Counted from the stretch's first letter, positions 43,362 to 52,797 are shown. The stretch: 64,000 nucleotides of DNA from Arthrobacter sp. efr-133-R2A-120 (GCF_030209835.1 NZ_JARVRF010000007.1:106055-170054); one strand, 5' to 3'. Made by a program: numbers and translations. The notes: generated from the sequence alone by a model not told the origin.

Positions 43362-43934
43362 ATGTGCTCCATGGACCCTCTTGACCTGGCGACACCCCCT
43401 CTGGCCAAACCGGTTGTGCTGGTTGTCATGGGCGTTTCCGGCTCCGGAAAGTCCACGGTTGCCGCCCTCCTTGCAGGGCGGCTTGGCTGGCCCTTCGAAG
43501 AAGGCGATGCCTTGCATCCCCAAACAAACATCGACAAGATGGCAGCTGGACATCCGCTCACGGATGAGGACAGATATCCCTGGCTGGAGAAGGTTGCCGA
43601 GTGGGTCGACCAGAGGCTGGATCATGGGGAAAACGGCGTCATCACTTGTTCGGCGCTCAAACGGTCTTATCGAAACATTATTAATCGCCGGGGTTCAGGC
43701 GTCGTCTTCGTTTTTCTGTCCGGGACGCCCGAGACTATCAGCGCACGGCTGGCCGAACGCCACGGCCATTTCATGCCCGCCAGTATGTTGGGGAGTCAGT
43801 TCGCGGAGCTTGAGGAACTGTCCCCGGGTGAGCCCGGAATCCGGATCGACGTTGGTCCGGCTCCAGGAGTGATTGCCCAACAAATCATGGACAAGTTCGG
43901 CCTGCGGCCGAGCGGAACAGGACGAGAACCATGA
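43362..43934 (+). CDS. gntK: gluconokinase, GntK type
   Basis: Stand-alone gluconokinase of 190 residues, phosphorylating gluconate to 6-phosphogluconate. P-loop GVSGSGKST, EEGDALHPQTNIDKMAAGHPLTDEDRYPWL, ITCSALKRSYRN and GHFMPASMLGSQ are all present. It overlaps the gluconate permease gene by four bases. A second in-frame ATG at 43371 is equally possible; neither has a strong ribosome site. It is a clear relative of the kinase domain of the fusion protein at 28.7-31.0 kb. Confidence 0.93.
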   Translation: MCSMDPLDLATPPLAKPVVLVVMGVSGSGKSTVAALLAGRLGWPFEEGDALHPQTNIDKMAAGHPLTDEDRYPWLEKVAEWVDQRLDHGENGVITCSALKRSYRNIINRRGSGVVFVFLSGTPETISARLAERHGHFMPASMLGSQFAELEELSPGEPGIRIDVGPAPGVIAQQIMDKFGLRPSGTGREP

Positions 43935-45442
43935 ACGGAATCTCCATCCTCAGCAGGCCCCTCGCCGGGGTAGCCACAGACGCCACCACGGACGCGATGC
44001 ATCAGCCATGGACCGCCCACGATACCCAAGTACTTGTGGTGGCCGCCGTCGGCATCGCGATCGTCGTCTTGCTGATCGTCTGGGCAAAGATGCATGCTTT
44101 CCTGGCGTTGAGCATCGGCGCCCTCTTCGTCGGCATCGCCTCGGGTATCGCCTTGGACAAGGTGACCACCTCCTACGAAAATGGGGTCGGCGGCGTGCTG
44201 GGCTACGTCGGTGTGCTCATCGCGTTGGGAGCCATGCTGGGCAAGCTGTTGGCTGATTCCGGCGGCGCAGACAAGATCGTGGACACGCTTCTCCATGGCC
44301 GGCCTGCAACGCTGCCTTGGAAGATGGCGCTCATCGCCGGCATTATCGGCATCCCCATGTTTTTCGAGATCGGGCTCGTGCTACTCATACCCGTTGTGAT
44401 GCTGGCCGTGCACCGTTCCAAGGGCCCGGCAATGCGTCTTGGCATTCCGGCCTTGGCCGGCTTGTCGGTGCTCCACGGGTTCATCCCGCCACACCCGGGC
44501 CCGTTGGCCGCGATCGGCATCCTGCACGCCAATGTGGGTGTGACCCTCGCGTTTGGACTGCTCATAGCCATTCCGACCGTCATCATCGCAGGTCCCCTCT
44601 TTGGCCGTCTCGCCGCACGGATCGTGCCGATCGGAGCCGCAGGTGCTGGCCTCGCCGTTACCGTTGGAGCCGGCGATAGCGCCGAGCCGGCCAGGTCGCA
44701 AGGCCCCGGCGCAAAAGCCGCAAGTTCGCGCGGCGACGCACCCGTAGGCAAGGCCCAAGATCCGCAAGCCACTCGCAGCCCGTCCTTTGGCTGGACCCTG
44801 GTGACCCTGCTGTCGCCGTTGGTGCTCATGCTGATCAAAGCCGGGGCAGACATTTGGATGGACAAGAGCGCACCGCTCCGGCCCTTGCTGGACTTCATCG
44901 GCGATCCGGTCTTTGCGCTGCTCGTGGCGGTGCTTCTGGCAATGGTGACCTTCGGTACACGGGTCGGTTTCTCCGCCTCCATCCTGACGAAGAAGATCGG
45001 CGAGAGCCTGTTGCCGATTGTCGGGGTCATGCTGATCGTCGGCGCGGGCGGCGGCTTCAAACAAGTACTCGTCGACGGCGGTACCGGAACCGCGATCGCC
45101 AAGATCGCGGTAGCTGCCAGCCTGTCGGCCCTGGTACTGGGCTGGATCATCGCAGTACTGATTCGCCTCGCCACCGGCTCGGCGACTGTTGCTACGGTCA
45201 CGGCCGCCGGAATTATCGCACCCCTGGCAACCGGTTTGTCGCCGGCTCAGCTAGCCCTGGTTGTGCTCGCAATTGGTGCCGGATCGCTATTCTTCTCCCA
45301 TGTGAACGACGCGGGCTTCTGGCTGGTCAAAGAATACTTCGGACTGACAGTGGGGCAAACGATCAAGACCTGGTCAGTCATGGAAACCATAATTTCCCTC
45401 GTCGGATTCGGATTCACGCTGCTGCTATCCGTTTTCGTCTAG
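43931..45442 (+). CDS. gntP: gluconate:H+ symporter, GntP family
   Basis: GntP permease of 503 residues with 12-14 helices. Typical stretches: LGKLLADSGGADKIVDTLL, PMFFEIGLVLLIPVV and HGFIPPHPGPLAAIGI, and FSHVNDAGFWLVKEYFG near the end. A 50-residue polar, alanine-rich insert (about residues 240-290) forms a longer than usual central cytoplasmic loop. It is translationally coupled to gntK, so gluconate uptake and phosphorylation are one unit. No GntR regulator is adjacent. Confidence 0.93.
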   Translation: MNGISILSRPLAGVATDATTDAMHQPWTAHDTQVLVVAAVGIAIVVLLIVWAKMHAFLALSIGALFVGIASGIALDKVTTSYENGVGGVLGYVGVLIALGAMLGKLLADSGGADKIVDTLLHGRPATLPWKMALIAGIIGIPMFFEIGLVLLIPVVMLAVHRSKGPAMRLGIPALAGLSVLHGFIPPHPGPLAAIGILHANVGVTLAFGLLIAIPTVIIAGPLFGRLAARIVPIGAAGAGLAVTVGAGDSAEPARSQGPGAKAASSRGDAPVGKAQDPQATRSPSFGWTLVTLLSPLVLMLIKAGADIWMDKSAPLRPLLDFIGDPVFALLVAVLLAMVTFGTRVGFSASILTKKIGESLLPIVGVMLIVGAGGGFKQVLVDGGTGTAIAKIAVAASLSALVLGWIIAVLIRLATGSATVATVTAAGIIAPLATGLSPAQLALVVLAIGAGSLFFSHVNDAGFWLVKEYFGLTVGQTIKTWSVMETIISLVGFGFTLLLSVFV

Positions 45443-45526
45443 TTAGGACCGGCAAGACGAAGGCGCTCCAATCCTGCGTTTCCGCAGCTCGGAGGGCCTT
45501 CACGGCGTCAGCTGCCGCGATCGGCG

Positions 45527-46171
45527 CTAGAGCGCGGCACGCGCCTCGTCGGCATTCAGAAGCCTTCCACCAAGCCCGCCATTCTGGTGAAGGTCCCCTC
45601 GCATGAGCTCCAGCCTGCCGGCAGCCTCGATTCCTCCGGCTTTGACCGGATCGAAACCAGCGATACGAATGAGCCTTTCCACCGTTTCGGCCGCCGCGTC
45701 GTCGTCGGTTGCGTAAAACAGAACTGCCCGCTCGGATGGCCGGTTGGCTGCCGAAGCTAGGGCGTCGGCGCCCAGCGTGCCGAAGGCCTTCACGAAGTGA
45801 GCACCCGCAGGGAGCAGATCTGCCACGATCGAGGCTGCTGATTGGCCCTCCGGCAGCGTAGTGGTATAGCCGCCGTGGCCATCAGGTCCGATCGGGTTGG
45901 TCGGGTCGATTACCACTTTGCCGACCAGCGCCTCTGACAATTGGGAGATGAGTTCCTTCTCAGTGTCGAGCCAGACGGCCATCAGGACAGCATCAGCCTG
46001 TGACACGGCATCGACGACGCTCGCCGAACTCGCCAACGCGCCGAGCTCGGCGGCCAACGATTCAGCATGGGATTCATCGCGGGCCGCCAAGACGACAAGC
46101 TCGCCGCCCTGAACAAGATGGCGGGCGACACTGGACCCGATGTTACCGATTCCGATGATTGCAGTTGTCAC
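45527..46171 (-). CDS. F420/NADP-binding oxidoreductase-like protein
   Basis: 214-residue single Rossmann-fold protein of the NADPH-dependent F420 reductase-like group (TAIIGIGNIGSSVARHLVQGG, then VLAARDESHAESLAAELG; VVIDPTNPIGPDGHGGY; AHFVKAFGTLGA). The cofactor and substrate partner are not determined from sequence. GTG 46171 has GGAGG five bases upstream, which decides the start over the longer open frame. It is convergent with gntP. Confidence 0.82.
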   Translation of the reverse strand: MTTAIIGIGNIGSSVARHLVQGGELVVLAARDESHAESLAAELGALASSASVVDAVSQADAVLMAVWLDTEKELISQLSEALVGKVVIDPTNPIGPDGHGGYTTTLPEGQSAASIVADLLPAGAHFVKAFGTLGADALASAANRPSERAVLFYATDDDAAAETVERLIRIAGFDPVKAGGIEAAGRLELMRGDLHQNGGLGGRLLNADEARAAL

Positions 46172-46387
46172 GTCAACCTCCAGATTATGGTGAAAGACCC
46201 CTTGGCCTAGTGGTCTATTTGTCGTGAGATTGGGCAAGCTCCCCCGCTACGCCAGAGTGCCCTGTTCTGATGGTACGACCTGCTACTAGCGGGCAACATA
46301 GGGCGCTTGTCGGCGCAAAAATACAGGAGGCCCGGAGATGCTATTGAGTACTGCCGGGGCGGTTCCCGACGTCGGTCGGCCGCAGCC

Positions 46388-47524
46388 CTACGAGGTTTCC
46401 GGCACGCCAGCGGACCGGACGCTGCGCCGGATGATGCCCAACTGCTCGAGCTGGGCCGACATCCCCGCACCGTCCGGAGAGTAGATCCAAGGGATCCCAG
46501 GGGTGGGCTGAGCTGCGGACTTCGACCGCCCGCCTGCGAGCACCGCCTCGCCCACCGAGAGCTGACGGATCGCGATGGCCCTGACGTTCTGCGGATGGCA
46601 TTGGGCGAACTCGGCGTAGATCGCCTCGTCGTGCTGTCCGTCGTCGCCAACTAGCAGCCACTTGACGCCGGGGAACTCCGATGCGAGACGTTCCAGAGAG
46701 GTCCTCTTGTGCTCCTGGCCGCTGCGGAACCAACGGTCGGGGGTGGGACCCCAGTCGGTCAGGAGCTTGGGACCGGCGGGATACAAATTGCGGGACAGGA
46801 AGCGCGACAGCGTCGGAGCGACGTTCCACGCTCCGGTCGACAAGTACACCACGGGCGCCGACGGCGCCGTCCTCACGATCCGCTCGTACAGCACAGCCAT
46901 GCCCGGCGTCGGGGTCCTCGCGTGTTCGTCGAGCACGAAGGTGTTCCAGGCGGCAAGGAACGGGCGGGGCAGCGCCGTGACCATCACGGTGTCGTCGATG
47001 TCGGAGACGACACCGAAGTCTGTGTCGTCTCCGACGATCTGCACTGGGGCCTCCACGATCCTGGATCCCCCGGATTGTACGGAGATTGTATGCCAGCCGG
47101 CGTCGAGGGCTACCGGGAGACGCGCGTCAACCACACCTCCACGGTCGGCTTCGACGTCATGGACGGTGCCTGCGATGGTCACGCGCACGGCGGCGTGTGC
47201 CACGGGCGCACTCGTGAAGTTGCGCCAGCCGCGCATGCCATCCTGCAACGGTTTGAGCGCACATTCCTGAGCACCGCTCCCCGTGTCCCGAAGATCGCTA
47301 CGGACAACGCGCGCCAACACCCGGACCCAGGAAGTGGTGCCGTAACCGGTATAAGGGATGACGGTCTCCACGCGGCCGCGCCGGATCGCGAGACGCGTCT
47401 GGAACCTGAGCCAGGCATCGTCGAGTCTCAGGGCGAGATGGCGGCCGGCGCTGCTCGTCGGCGTCGGGCCTCCGCCTTCTCGACTGTCGGACGGGGTAGA
47501 TGGCTTCACGGAACGGGGACACAT
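46388..47524 (-). CDS. App1/DUF2183 phosphatase-like protein
   Basis: 378-residue protein with the DUF2183 (phosphatidate phosphatase App1 catalytic) domain. The HAD-like DxDxT motif is in VVSDIDDTVMVT, followed by YLSTGAWNV, TDWGPTPDRWFRSGQEHKR and the second acidic motif LLVGDDGQHDEAIY. The N-terminal half is a beta-rich region. In fungi App1 acts on phosphatidate; the bacterial substrate is unknown. No signal peptide or membrane helix is visible. Confidence 0.88.
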   Translation of the reverse strand: MCPRSVKPSTPSDSREGGGPTPTSSAGRHLALRLDDAWLRFQTRLAIRRGRVETVIPYTGYGTTSWVRVLARVVRSDLRDTGSGAQECALKPLQDGMRGWRNFTSAPVAHAAVRVTIAGTVHDVEADRGGVVDARLPVALDAGWHTISVQSGGSRIVEAPVQIVGDDTDFGVVSDIDDTVMVTALPRPFLAAWNTFVLDEHARTPTPGMAVLYERIVRTAPSAPVVYLSTGAWNVAPTLSRFLSRNLYPAGPKLLTDWGPTPDRWFRSGQEHKRTSLERLASEFPGVKWLLVGDDGQHDEAIYAEFAQCHPQNVRAIAIRQLSVGEAVLAGGRSKSAAQPTPGIPWIYSPDGAGMSAQLEQLGIIRRSVRSAGVPETS

Positions 47525-47707
47525 GGGTTCAGTCTGACATGGGCAGAAGATGACCGGTTCCTAAGGCCGTCTGCGAACGGCACTCAGGTGCAGCACCATA
47601 TGCACGACCCTCAGTACGCCCAGGAGTCTTTCTCCCGTGATGAATCCGCCGTAAAGTCCGCGGTAGGCTCCGTCCTGGGCCGTGCAACGAACACCTGGAG
47701 GCTTTTT

Positions 47708-48148
47708 ATGTCGCGCATCATGCGGTTCGACCACGTCGGTGTCACCGTTCAGGACCTCGACCACGTGACGGCGTTCTTCGTTGGACTCGGGCTTGAGATC
47801 GAGGGCCGGACATTCGTGGAGGGCGACTTCATCGACACTGTCATAGCGATCCCTGATTCCCGTACGGAGATCGTCATGTTGCGGACGCCTGACGGAGGAA
47901 CAGGGGTGGAGCTATCCAGCTTCGTCCGGCCAGATCCGGTGCCGGGATCGCCCGCCGCGATGGCCAACGAACTCGGACTGCGCAGTTTGTCCTTCGAAGT
48001 CGATGATCTTCAGGCGCACGTCGACCGGCTGGCTGCGGAGGGATACGGACTGGTCGGTGGCATCGGCCAGTATGAGGGAGCCTGGCGTATGGCGTACGTG
48101 CGCGGTCCAGAGGGAATCATCGTGTCCCTGGCTGAGCGGATGAGCTGA
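47708..48148 (+). CDS. VOC family protein (glyoxalase/bleomycin-resistance fold)
   Basis: 146-residue vicinal oxygen chelate protein with two paired beta-alpha-beta-beta-beta modules. It starts IMRFDHVGVTVQDLDHVTAF and ends in MAYVRGPEGIIVSLAE; the histidine of the first module and the C-terminal glutamate are plausible metal ligands. ATG 47708 follows GGAGG by six bases. The reaction is unknown (lyase, dioxygenase or binding protein). Confidence 0.87.
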   Translation: MSRIMRFDHVGVTVQDLDHVTAFFVGLGLEIEGRTFVEGDFIDTVIAIPDSRTEIVMLRTPDGGTGVELSSFVRPDPVPGSPAAMANELGLRSLSFEVDDLQAHVDRLAAEGYGLVGGIGQYEGAWRMAYVRGPEGIIVSLAERMS

Positions 48149-48412
48149 CGCGGAGCGCGGATCCTTCCACGGCACACGGCCTCCGGGCGCCAGATCGGGC
48201 CAATGCCTGATCACCTGCCAGGAGCATTGCCGCCCCAACGATCGTGCTCAATCTGCGTGGGCTCACGACTTCATGGAGGGCGGGCCGTCGAGAGACATAA
48301 CGGGGCAATTTCGTTTCACGCATTCCAAATGCCACTTTTGTCCTGTACTAATAAGTGGACTTATCAATCGCGAGCGGCCTATGCCTGGCTCTCACATAAT
48401 TTGGGGGATAAT

Positions 48413-49141
48413 TTGAAAACCATCCGATCTCTTGGCCACTCCACCCAAGTGGGCTTGGCCGCTACACTGCTGATGGTTATTTTGACCTTTACAACAGGCG
48501 CCCCCGCTGTATGGGTTCTGCTCCTTTTCGTTTTCCTCCTCGTCACGGCCTTGTACACAATGGTCACCGGACGGCGGTCCTGGGCCCATCTCCCGAGCCG
48601 CAAGATGGGCCTCGCGGCATTTGCGGGATGCCTGGTTATCGGTTTCGTCGCCATGGGCGGCGCCGTCGCCGCCACCCCGATTGCGCCGGCTTCGCATGTG
48701 CAGCCTTCCATCTCAAGCCAGCCCTCCACTGCTCCAGCTTCAATTTCGGCAAGTCCGAGCCCGTCGGCTTCAGATATTCCCACCTCGAGCCCAGCCGTGT
48801 CGCCCAGCGTGACGCCCACTCCGACACCGACGCCGTCTCCGACCCAGATCATCTCTACCGAGCCAACTACAGCCGCAGTCGTACCCGCAGCACCTGCGGC
48901 ACCCATCGTTCCGGCAGCACCCCCAGCCCCAGTAGCGCCGCCGGCCGCAGTACCCGCCGCCCCAGCAGCGCCGCCGGCTCCAGCTCCTGCTCCAGCCACA
49001 AACTTGGTGCAAGGGGTGATCCCTGGTGCTTTCTGCCCAAACGCCGACGTTGGAATGCAAGGAATTTCCGCCGCAGGCAATATCTACACCTGCGGAGGCA
49101 AGGGCCCGGACAAGAATGGCCATTATCACTGGAACTCATAG
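48413..49141 (+). CDS. membrane protein with Pro/Ala/Ser stalk and small Cys domain
   Basis: 242 residues from TTG 48413 (GGGGG six bases upstream). Two hydrophobic helices (about 12-50), a third (about 65-88), then a 120-residue low-complexity stalk rich in Ser/Thr/Pro and later Ala/Pro, ending in a compact domain with two cysteines (GAFCPNADVGMQGISAAGNI, then YTCGGKGPDKNGHYHW). Similar Cys modules end many actinobacterial surface proteins. This is a probable membrane-anchored extracellular protein; function unknown. It lies beside IS fragments. Confidence 0.65.
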   Translation: MKTIRSLGHSTQVGLAATLLMVILTFTTGAPAVWVLLLFVFLLVTALYTMVTGRRSWAHLPSRKMGLAAFAGCLVIGFVAMGGAVAATPIAPASHVQPSISSQPSTAPASISASPSPSASDIPTSSPAVSPSVTPTPTPTPSPTQIISTEPTTAAVVPAAPAAPIVPAAPPAPVAPPAAVPAAPAAPPAPAPAPATNLVQGVIPGAFCPNADVGMQGISAAGNIYTCGGKGPDKNGHYHWNS

Positions 49142-49711
49142 GGAGAGCTCAGCGGGCTTCGCATTCCGCGAGAGTGTTCGGCTTGGAAAGCGGCCCTCGC
49201 TCGATTACGCAGTTTGCGCTTCCGCATAGCAACTGGAGAAACTCCCCTCCGCCCGCAACAGTCAAACCTTCAACGATTACTGTCGCCTGCGGCATGTTTT
49301 CATCAAAGCCTGGGGTCTTCGCTCACCTCGTTCGGCACCGCCCAGTCATTCCGCCGCCGCATTGCCTGGTGCTGGAACGTGCCCCGCGGATCCCGGTGAC
49401 CGGGGAGGTCCATGACCAGATCCAGGTCGACGATCCATGGACACCCGTCGGATTCTGCTGGATCATTCTCTTCGCCGAAGTTACCGGTCCCGTGATTCCG
49501 CGGGCCCGGGATTTGTCCATTCGAATGATTGAGTAGAATCCGACATCCCAGCGGAGGTGATCCCGGGACGGACATGACCAAGCCCAGGGCCGAGCGCTAC
49601 AGCAAAAGCTGGGCGACACGCCAAATCCACGTCGACACCTGTATTCAGGTGTCGACAGGGATCTAGCGCATCCCCGGGTAATTTGCGCGTCGAGAGGTCG
49701 CCACATAACCC
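49142..49711. other. 570-base region with an IS1249-like transposase fragment and a hairpin
   Basis: About 49310-49435 encodes SSLTSFGTAQSFRRRIAWCW, then after a one-base shift PRIPVTGEVHDQIQVD, the N-terminal half of the transposase seen in the neighbouring element, with no downstream part. A perfect 11-bp inverted repeat GTCGACACCTG (49631-49641) with its complement (49646-49656) and a TATT loop lies further on. No intact gene was found. Confidence 0.65.
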
Positions 49712-50803
49712 GGGTTATAGGACAAAAGGTGTGTATGGGAGGGGCTTGCTTCCCAGTGTCCGGTGAACGCCAGGACGTCAGCAGACGCTCCGAACTCGAG
49801 GCGTTCCTTGGCTGGCTGACAGGCACCTCCAATCAGTCATCGCTGGCCTCGTTCGGCGCCGCCCGGCCATTCCGGCGCCGCCCGGCCATTCCGGCGCCGC
49901 CCGGCCTGGTGCTGGAACGTTGCCCCGCGGATCCCGGTGACCGGGGAGGTCCATGACCAGATCCAGGTCGATGGGATCTACGTCGGTTCGTGGTGCTGCC
50001 TGATCGCCGTTGGGCGGCGTTGCTTGGGCGCTTTCCGGCCCCGCGGGTCGTGATCACCGACGATGGTTCCGGGATCGCGGCGGCCCTGTCGGAGTGCTGG
50101 TCCGAAACAGCGGTGCAACGCTGCCTGGTCCATGTCCAGCGCAACGTCCGCACCTACCTGACCGGTCGGCCCAGGACCGAGGCGGGCAAAGCATTGCTTC
50201 GGCTGGGACGGGCCCTGACCAGGATCCACGCCCCGGCGGAAGCGGCGGCCTGGCTGGCAGCGCTCCATGACTGGCACCAACAGCACGGGGACCTCGTCAA
50301 AGCCCGCACCTACCGGACCACGACTGCGATGGTCCCGGGATGGGTGCGGCCGAGCCAGTCCTGGTGGTACACGCACGACAGGCTCCGCAAGGCCTACCGG
50401 CTCCTGGAACGCCTCGGCCAGGCGGGCATGCTCCTTACCTACCTCGAAGGCGAATACGCCGGACTGGACATCGCCTCGACGACCAACAGGATCGAAGGCG
50501 GCACGAACGCCCAGCTCCGGCTCCTGCTGCGGGCACACCGGGGCATGAGCCAGGAACACCAGAAACGTGCCATCGAGTGGTACCTCTACCTGCACAGCGA
50601 ACAGCCCCTGCCGCCGGCCAAACCCATGGAAACCCGCCACCACCGACCGCCCAAGACCAAAGCCACTACCCCCACGCAGCAGCACCCCGGCCCAGAGCTC
50701 TACAGCACCGGGCTCAGCGCCGAGGAAGGCCTGTGGCGCCGCGCAGGCTGGCCAGGACGTTCATGACACACCCGGGATTTACACACGCTTTGGCCTATAA
50801 CCC
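49712..50803 (+). mobile_element. IS1249-like insertion sequence, inactivated
   Basis: Terminal inverted repeats GGGTTATAGGACAAAAGG... (49712-49735) and its near-complement (50780-50803) match at 21 of 24 positions and bound a 1092-bp element. Inside are the parts of one transposase in several frames. No clear target-site duplication is visible. The right end lies six bases from the terminator of tRNA-Ala. Confidence 0.75.
49740..50766 (+). pseudogene. IS1249-like transposase, frameshifted and deleted
   Basis: N-terminal part (LEAFLGWLTGTSNQSSLASF) is broken by a 20-bp tandem duplication at about 49863-49905. The next block WCWNVAPRIPVTGEVHDQIQ, then DGIYVGSWCCLIAV, is in another frame. The C-terminal part in a third register runs to 50766 with DDGSGIAAALSECWSETAVQ, HVQRNVRTYL and the conserved TTNRIEGGTNAQLRLLLRAH. 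About 20-30 codons are missing between CLIAV and WAALLGRF. The combination is beyond programmed frameshifting, so it is a dead transposase. Confidence 0.75.
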
Positions 50804-50808
50804 CAAGA

Positions 50809-50849
50809 AAGGCCCTCCCACCCAACGTTTCCGCAGGTGGGAGGGCCTT
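50809..50849 (-). terminator. terminator of tRNA-Ala
   Basis: Perfect 14-bp stem AAGGCCCTCCCACC (50809-50822) with its complement (50836-50849) and a 13-base loop, followed on the minus strand by TTTCTT. It lies six bases downstream of the tRNA 3' end. Confidence 0.85.
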
Positions 50850-50854
50850 CACTG

Positions 50855-50927
50855 TGGAGCTAAGGAGATTCGAACTCCTGACCTCTTCGATGCGAACGAA
50901 GCGCTCTACCAACTGAGCTATAGCCCC
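50855..50927 (-). tRNA. tRNA-Ala (anticodon CGC)
   Basis: 73-nt cloverleaf on the minus strand: acceptor GGGGCTA/TAGCTCC with one G-T pair, D-arm GCTC...GAGC, anticodon stem CTTCG/CGAAG with loop TTCGCAT (anticodon CGC), T-arm AGGAG-TTCGAAT-CTCCT, discriminator A. No encoded CCA. All stems are intact. Confidence 0.95.
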
Positions 50928-50956
50928 GTCAACTGTGCGTTGCCAGTGTCCCTAGG

Positions 50957-51757
50957 CTACAAACTATCTTCGCGCTTTGCCAACCAAGACTCGAACGTGT
51001 CTATCCCCGTGCGCTGGCTTGGGACCAAATTCAGGCCTTTCCGAAGATATTCGCCCATCGCACCCGGCAACGGCACCTCCACGATCCGACCGGCATGCCC
51101 CGTAGTTTTTCGCCAGATCTCAGCGAGTTCACGCATGGTTCGGATGTCCGGACCGCCGATGGTCCGTGTCCGGTGTCGCTCCGTTGAAGGCTCCCCCATG
51201 CCTTCGGCAACTAACTCGAACGCCACGTCTGACGGCGAAATAGTTTGAAAGCGCGCGCCCTTGAAGACAGGGATCAGGCGGACTTTGGCCCCGGCGTGGA
51301 AAACCGCCGCCACCAGGCTGTGGAACTGGGTGGCCCGCACAACAACCGTCTCAAGCTCCGACGTCGCGTAGACCCGCTCTTTGGCTGCTTTGGAGATATA
51401 AAAGGCCGCCGCGCTCCTGTCGCAGTTGATGATCGAGAGGAGAACCGCCTTGCGAACGCCGGCACCGGAGGCTGCGGCAAGCAGGCGTGCGCCGCCGTCG
51501 GCGTAATTCTTGCGGGCCTTCCCGAACTGCCCTTCCAGGCAATCGATCACGACGTCGGCCCCGCGGAGGGCTTCCGCGAGCCCAGCGCCTGTGGTGACAT
51601 CAGCCTGAAAGTAGCGAGCGCCGTCGTGATGGGCTCGTGACGTGCCCGACGGCGGGCGGCGGCTCAGCACCGTCACGTCAAGTCCGGCGTCGAGCGCCAA
51701 ACGGACGACTTCACGGCCCACTTGTCCCGTGCCACCTGCCACGCAGACGGTAGTCAA
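50957..51757 (-). CDS. NAD(P)-binding NmrA/SDR-like protein
   Basis: 266-residue atypical short-chain dehydrogenase of the NmrA/NAD(P)H-binding type (VCVAGGTGQVGREVVRLALD, VLSRRPPSG, ADVVIDCLEGQFGKARKN). The catalytic Tyr-x3-Lys is replaced by AAFYISKAAKERV-type sequence, so enzyme or redox sensor roles are both possible. It begins with TTG 51757, seven bases after the GlpR-like gene stop; GTG 51742 is an alternative. It is probably co-transcribed with that gene. Confidence 0.8.
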   Translation of the reverse strand: MTTVCVAGGTGQVGREVVRLALDAGLDVTVLSRRPPSGTSRAHHDGARYFQADVTTGAGLAEALRGADVVIDCLEGQFGKARKNYADGGARLLAAASGAGVRKAVLLSIINCDRSAAAFYISKAAKERVYATSELETVVVRATQFHSLVAAVFHAGAKVRLIPVFKGARFQTISPSDVAFELVAEGMGEPSTERHRTRTIGGPDIRTMRELAEIWRKTTGHAGRIVEVPLPGAMGEYLRKGLNLVPSQRTGIDTFESWLAKREDSL

Positions 51758-51763
51758 GGGAGG

Positions 51764-52696
51764 CTATGCCCGGCGGCGCTGCAGAACGTCGTCGAGGTTG
51801 CTGAGGGCGCTCTGAGGCTTGCCGTGCTGCGCCTGGACCGCCACGACCGCGGCCGGCGCGCTGGCCGGCTTCAAGGCGGGCTTGCCGAGGGGCTTGGGAG
51901 CCTCAGGCAAGTCGAGGGGTTCCGGTGCCGGTCGAGGCGCCTTGGCGGCGTCGACGTATGTTGGTTTGGGCACGTCCACGGGCTGCCATTCGGATTCCTT
52001 GGATTCCGCCGTAAACCGGACCGTGTTGTCGCCGGCGGCGACGGCAACGTTGAGGGCAGCCTGACGAAGTTCGACGGCGGTCAGGCGCGTCGACTCACGG
52101 GCGTGGGCTTCGGCGTCGAAAATCTTGGTGGCCGGGCGGTCCGATGCTGGAAGACTTACGCGGGGACTCTCAACTGTGGGACCCATTGCATTGCGGAAGG
52201 CCCTGTTCATCCTCGCCCTGCGATCCCTGATGGCCAGCCGGCGAAGCAGGAAGACGGTCCCGACCACGCCGACGATGGATACCAGTGGCACCCAGGCCGA
52301 AACGAGGCCCAGGATGCGCAACACGCCGGAAACGGCCGCCGTGAGCAGCAGGAGAAGACCGGCGAGGGCAAGAGCGCAGCGCCCGTATCTGATTTTGAAG
52401 GCCCCCGCATCCGATGCAGCATCACGCCGTTCGCCGGCGTCGGCCGAGACCTCGGGCAATGCGGTAGGGGTGCTCTGCATGGTTTCCATTGCTTTCTCCT
52501 GCCGAGGGGTGATTGACAGAACCACCCCGGCTTGCAGTTCATGAGCGTCTTCGTCGATCACATCTGCTGGTATGTCACCCGCCACCTGGACGTGCTGGCG
52601 ACGATTCCGCAGTATGTATGGCGCAACCCAAACAATCCACAGCGCGACAGCAATGACCAATATCACCGAGCTGCTGAGAGGGAAGTCCACAATCAA
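51764..52696 (-). CDS. GlpR/SepX-like membrane protein
   Basis: 310 residues: an N-terminal helix (SVILVIAVALWIVWVAPYIL), a polar stretch, two further helices (about 105-155), then a long Pro/Ala-rich cytoplasmic tail. Architecture and position downstream of galU and a RimJ-like acetyltransferase match the actinobacterial division proteins SepX (Streptomyces) and GlpR (Corynebacterium). Identity is inferred from topology and synteny rather than strong motifs. The start is TTG 52696 or GTG 52690. Confidence 0.6.
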   Translation of the reverse strand: MIVDFPLSSSVILVIAVALWIVWVAPYILRNRRQHVQVAGDIPADVIDEDAHELQAGVVLSITPRQEKAMETMQSTPTALPEVSADAGERRDAASDAGAFKIRYGRCALALAGLLLLLTAAVSGVLRILGLVSAWVPLVSIVGVVGTVFLLRRLAIRDRRARMNRAFRNAMGPTVESPRVSLPASDRPATKIFDAEAHARESTRLTAVELRQAALNVAVAAGDNTVRFTAESKESEWQPVDVPKPTYVDAAKAPRPAPEPLDLPEAPKPLGKPALKPASAPAAVVAVQAQHGKPQSALSNLDDVLQRRRA

Positions 52697-52797
52697 AACC
52701 GTAGAAGCAAATACGCAGGGGCCACCGCATTGCCAACGGTGTGTCGTCGGAGAGTCGGCAAATCAATGGATTTATGACCCTCATTCACCCAAGCGGA

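Noticed and set aside
49575..49665. 30-codon frame starting MTKPRAERYSKSWATRQ
   Set aside because: Too short, no ribosome site, and it runs through the perfect hairpin at 49631-49656.
49740..50766. programmed -1 frameshift transposase
   Set aside because: Three separate lesions (duplication, shift, deletion) and no A-rich slippery heptamer at the junction; decay is the simpler reading.
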